9,574 bases of DNA from Bacteroidota bacterium (GTDB lineage Bacteria > Bacteroidota > Bacteroidia > UBA8524): assembly GCA_003531115.1 (NCBI GenBank), contig DQHT01000103.1, forward strand, positions 268 through 9,841, read 5' to 3'. The notes beneath the pieces are model-generated. The model ran no database searches. It was given only the letters and a program-made list of their open reading frames with translations, and was not told the DNA's origin. Within the stretch, counting starts at the first letter, position 1; each line of letters opens with the position of its first letter. Of this stretch, positions 6,973 through 9,574 are shown piece by piece. Both the position numbers and the translations under genes were made by a program.

Positions 6973-9574
6973 TGGGTTAGCTGCTGTTTGGATCGTCCAT
7001 ATTCCAAAATCTGATCGATAAAGGCATAAGGCGGATACCCGTTAATGGCCGTCTGGTGAAAAATGCAGGTGGCGGGAGTCATGCCCGGAAGGGAATTAAC
7101 TTCGATAAATACCACCTCAACTTTTTCGGGTTCATAAATACGCACAAAGGCATCAATACGGGCATAACCCTCAATATTCAATACTCTTGCTGCTTTTTCA
7201 AATATTTTTTTGATCTCATCGGAAATACGCTGCCGTTTTTCCGGATCTTTCGCATAACGGGCCGGGGTTATATTTTGTCCCTGACCGGCCAGGAACTTTT
7301 CTGCGAGAGACAAAATTCCTTTTTCTGCCAGCGATTCACTCGCTTCAAATAGTTCGTAACGGATATTCCCATCATTTTCACGATGGGTCAGGAGGCCGCC
7401 GGTAATTTCCAGAAAATGGGCTGCTCCTTTACGGTAGATCAATTCTTCTACTAAAAAGAAGGTCTTTTGAGGAATTTCTTCCTTCGGATCGATCTTCAGG
7501 GCATGGGCGATATCCACGTCGAGTTCCGGCACTTTCCTGAACATCAGCGCTGCAAAATCGCGGAGTCCCTGTTCGTTTTCGATCTTTTTTACGGCCGAAC
7601 TACAGCCATCATCTGCCGGTTTGGCGATCAAAGGATAGCCGCAGGTAGTACGGATTTCACTGAGCAGTTCCTCAGTCCGGGTATTCCATGCCTCTTCTTC
7701 TACCAACACGGCCGAAGCCACCTGAAAGCCATTTGCCGCCAGTTTTCTGTTGGTTGCATATTTATTGATGGTGAGCAATGAACTGTCCACTCCCGAACCA
7801 TTGTAGCTCAATCCTACCTTTTCGAGCTCCCTTTGCAGCGACCCATCCTCGCCGGGACGTCCGTGCAGGGCAATAAACACGGTATCAGACAGGCTGGCCA
7901 ATTCTTTAAAATCAATACGACGCGGGGCCAGAACGGCAGAATCTGTTTTAAAGGTCTTGCGTATGGATTCTGTTTCCTGCCGGATCTGTTGCAGTACCGG
8001 ATGTTCATGATAATGCGCCACTTTTTCGCGGATATCATCGGCATTATCCTTCAGCATCATATTCAGCGGAAGCAGGAACAGTTCATAGGCCTCGTCAGAG
8101 CCGGTTAAAAAAACCGGAAAAGGGTCGTATTTGACCGAGGAGGAGAGCTTTTCAAAGATATTCCGTCCGCTTTCCACTGAAATATGCCTTTCAGAAGAAT
8201 AGCCGCCCATAATTACAGCCACCCTGATTTTTGAATGGGCAACATCGGTTTGCATGGAATTGCCTCTCGCTTTTTGCAACAATTCCAGAATGGGTTCCGC
8301 TTTACTGCTATGTCGGGCACGTTCCTGCAGGGAGGTATGGATGATATAAGTTAAAAACCCGCTGGGACTCAAGCCTATTTCCGCTGCCTGATGGAAGAAA
8401 AAACTGCTCGGCATCATTCCCGAAGTGGTATTCGGATCGTTGAGGAAAATCTGTCCGTCAGGTGCATAAAAGCCGTCAATCCGGGCATATACATTAAAGG
8501 AAAACCGATTAAACATGTCCTCACATGCCCTTCTGATCCGGGCAATTTCCTCATCAGGCAGGTCGATTGGGGTCAGTTTTCGGGAAAGCCCGGGCAGATA
8601 TTTGGAGCGGTAATCGTATACCTCTTTGCCTTTAACAATTTCAGTGGGCGGTAAGGCGATCGGGGTTCCGTCTTCTTTTTGAATGACAATACATGAAAAT
8701 TCCCTGCCCTGTATAAATGACTCAATAACGACTTCCGATTCACCATCCCGGGCCTCTAAATACACCTGATCATCAGGAACGATCAGCTTTTTCAGTAAGT
8801 TTGACAATACCTCTTCGGGCAGGCGGATCAATTGTTTGTTCAGGTAAAGCGGAAGACCAATACCCTCGCGGATATCGCAGAGGCTACGCACCCATTCTAC
8901 CCGTTCATTTCCTGTCATTTTGAGCCACTCATCGCCACTTATAACATAACGAAACAAGGATTTATTTATTCCTTTAACGAGCTCATTTTTATTGGGTTCG
9001 CTAATAACACTTATACCTATGGATGAACCTTGTGTAGCCGCTTTGATCACCAGGGGAAATTTCCTTTGCATGAGGTCATTCAGCAGGGTATCGCTATGAC
9101 TCAACCATTGGTCACGCGAAAAGGAAGACCATTCGGGATTGCTCCAGCCGCTTTCGTTAAAAAGTTGCTTTTGAATGCGTTTATGAATGCCAAAGGCAGA
9201 AGCAAAAATTCCCGAGCCGGTATACGGGATCTCCAACCAATCGAGCAGGCCCTGTATGCTTCCGTCCTCAGCATGTTTTCCATGGAGGGCAAGAAAAACC
9301 ATGTCGCACAGCGATTTTAGTTCTTCAAAGTGAATGGGTCTGCCAATTTCCCTGCGCATGGTTTCCGACAAGGCAGGATCCAGGCTTTCTGCGTAGATCT
9401 GGTATGCATTTGGGGAGTCAGGCAAGTAAGCTATAGGCGGGTAAAAATCGCGGATACTTCCTTTGTAAACATAAGGCCAATCCAGCAGGGTGAGTTGGTT
9501 GAAGGAATCAACAAATATGGGTATTGCTTCGAATCTGCTTTTATCCAGATTATCGTAAACGGTTCTGCCTCCCG
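6969..9574 (-). CDS. Tandem D-Ala-D-Ala-ligase-type ATP-grasp protein (two fused modules, 5' end outside window)
   Basis: The frame stays open to the right edge (last full codon 9570-9572), so 867 residues are visible and about 25 more are expected upstream. An in-frame TTG at 9423-9425 is not the start, because the upstream codons encode ordinary ligase N-terminal sequence (GGRTVYDNLDKSRFEAIPIF). Ddl enzymes join two D-alanines with ATP in the cytoplasm for peptidoglycan and are usually 300-370 residues; here two modules are fused. Module 1 (visible residues 1 to about 440): ALHGKHAEDG (95-104), KAATQGSSIG (177-186), ESFIQGREF (284-292), YDYRSKYLPG (319-328), RID (364-366), NDPNTTSGM (378-386). 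Module 2 (from 448): MGGYSSERHIS (455-465), ALHGRPGEDG (568-577), KPADDGCSSAV (651-661), EKFLAGQGQNITPA (758-771), RID (805-807), EVNSLPGMT (824-832). By eye against E. coli DdlB, module 1 keeps Ser150 and Tyr216 (here Ser183 and Tyr325). Module 2 has Cys657 and Phe760 there, although it keeps the Glu15 equivalent, Glu461. Either module may be inactive or have another acceptor. The gene is coupled to the PASTA gene by a 4-base overlap. Confidence 0.9.
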   Translation of the reverse strand, partial: GGRTVYDNLDKSRFEAIPIFVDSFNQLTLLDWPYVYKGSIRDFYPPIAYLPDSPNAYQIYAESLDPALSETMRREIGRPIHFEELKSLCDMVFLALHGKHAEDGSIQGLLDWLEIPYTGSGIFASAFGIHKRIQKQLFNESGWSNPEWSSFSRDQWLSHSDTLLNDLMQRKFPLVIKAATQGSSIGISVISEPNKNELVKGINKSLFRYVISGDEWLKMTGNERVEWVRSLCDIREGIGLPLYLNKQLIRLPEEVLSNLLKKLIVPDDQVYLEARDGESEVVIESFIQGREFSCIVIQKEDGTPIALPPTEIVKGKEVYDYRSKYLPGLSRKLTPIDLPDEEIARIRRACEDMFNRFSFNVYARIDGFYAPDGQIFLNDPNTTSGMMPSSFFFHQAAEIGLSPSGFLTYIIHTSLQERARHSSKAEPILELLQKARGNSMQTDVAHSKIRVAVIMGGYSSERHISVESGRNIFEKLSSSVKYDPFPVFLTGSDEAYELFLLPLNMMLKDNADDIREKVAHYHEHPVLQQIRQETESIRKTFKTDSAVLAPRRIDFKELASLSDTVFIALHGRPGEDGSLQRELEKVGLSYNGSGVDSSLLTINKYATNRKLAANGFQVASAVLVEEEAWNTRTEELLSEIRTTCGYPLIAKPADDGCSSAVKKIENEQGLRDFAALMFRKVPELDVDIAHALKIDPKEEIPQKTFFLVEELIYRKGAAHFLEITGGLLTHRENDGNIRYELFEASESLAEKGILSLAEKFLAGQGQNITPARYAKDPEKRQRISDEIKKIFEKAARVLNIEGYARIDAFVRIYEPEKVEVVFIEVNSLPGMTPATCIFHQTAINGYPPYAFIDQILEYGRSKQQLTQ
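8253..8268 (-). promoter_or_regulatory. Possible internal ribosome binding site and start for ligase module 2
   Basis: On the minus strand, GAGAGG (8268-8263) stands 7 bases before an in-frame ATG (8255-8253) at the linker between the two ligase modules, 8 codons before the second module's first beta-strand. Start here would give a 428-residue single-module protein. The spacing suits a Shine-Dalgarno sequence, but Bacteroidota depend little on such sites and a purine-rich hexamer can occur by chance, so this is only a candidate. Confidence 0.3.

Larger units (their letters stand above)
63..9574 (-). other. Probable six-gene operon
   Basis: Six same-strand genes are packed with junctions of -4 (ATGA, 6969-6972), +2 (6206-6207), -1 (TAATG, base 4343), +3 (4035-4037) and +21 bases (2100-2120). 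None of the junctions has room for a terminator with its own promoter. The promoter must lie beyond position 9574 unless internal promoters exist inside coding sequence; I saw no clear Bacteroidota -33/-7 pair in the 80 bases before the kinase start. No convincing terminator hairpin was found in bases 1-62 after the last gene; the transcript may end within the convergent gene. Confidence 0.75.

Noticed and set aside
9423..9425. TTG as the start codon of the ligase gene.
   Set aside because: The frame is open upstream to the window edge and encodes conserved ligase N-terminal sequence, so this is an internal Leu codon.

Overview
The window looks like a chromosomal segment from a member of the Bacteroidota. 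The main evidence is a 620-residue secreted protein with a signal peptide and a C-terminal type IX secretion (T9SS) sorting domain. A lipoprotein-like cytochrome with an acidic stretch just after the lipid-bearing cysteine, and the near absence of Shine-Dalgarno sequences, agree with this. I cannot place the genus; a Saprospiria- or Chitinophagia-like lineage is only a guess.

Six genes lie on the minus strand and are read from high to low coordinates with almost no spacing (overlap of 4, gap of 2, overlap of 1, gap of 3, gap of 21 bases). They probably form one operon whose promoter lies beyond the right edge. In order of transcription they are: (1) a tandem double D-Ala-D-Ala-ligase-type ATP-grasp protein, cut at its 5' end by the window; (2) a membrane-anchored protein with three PASTA domains; (3) a T9SS-exported surface protein; (4) a single-domain rhodanese; (5) a seven-heme c-type cytochrome with a C-terminal TPR region, probably a lipoprotein; (6) a sensor histidine kinase with an extracytoplasmic TPR sensor. 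At the far left, a plus-strand reading frame enters the window and ends at position 98, overlapping the kinase tail. Its residues look like the last strands of an outer-membrane beta-barrel.

The first two genes concern peptidoglycan: ligation of D-amino acids in the cytoplasm, and PASTA domains that in other proteins bind cell-wall fragments. The next products act mostly outside the inner membrane: an exported surface protein and a multiheme electron carrier, with a cytoplasmic sulfurtransferase between them. The operon ends with a sensor kinase that has no response regulator in the window. A link between cell-wall synthesis and extracytoplasmic electron transfer is an inference from gene order only.

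The most striking feature is the double ligase. Its first module keeps the usual catalytic residues but carries an insertion of about 70 residues. Its second module appears to replace two catalytic residues (Ser to Cys, and Tyr to Phe in the omega-loop, the latter being the change found in D-Ala-D-lactate ligases of lactic acid bacteria). The second module is also preceded by an in-frame ATG with a Shine-Dalgarno-like sequence. No RNA genes, insertion sequences, CRISPR arrays or long repeats were seen, and no gene-free stretch exceeds 65 bases.
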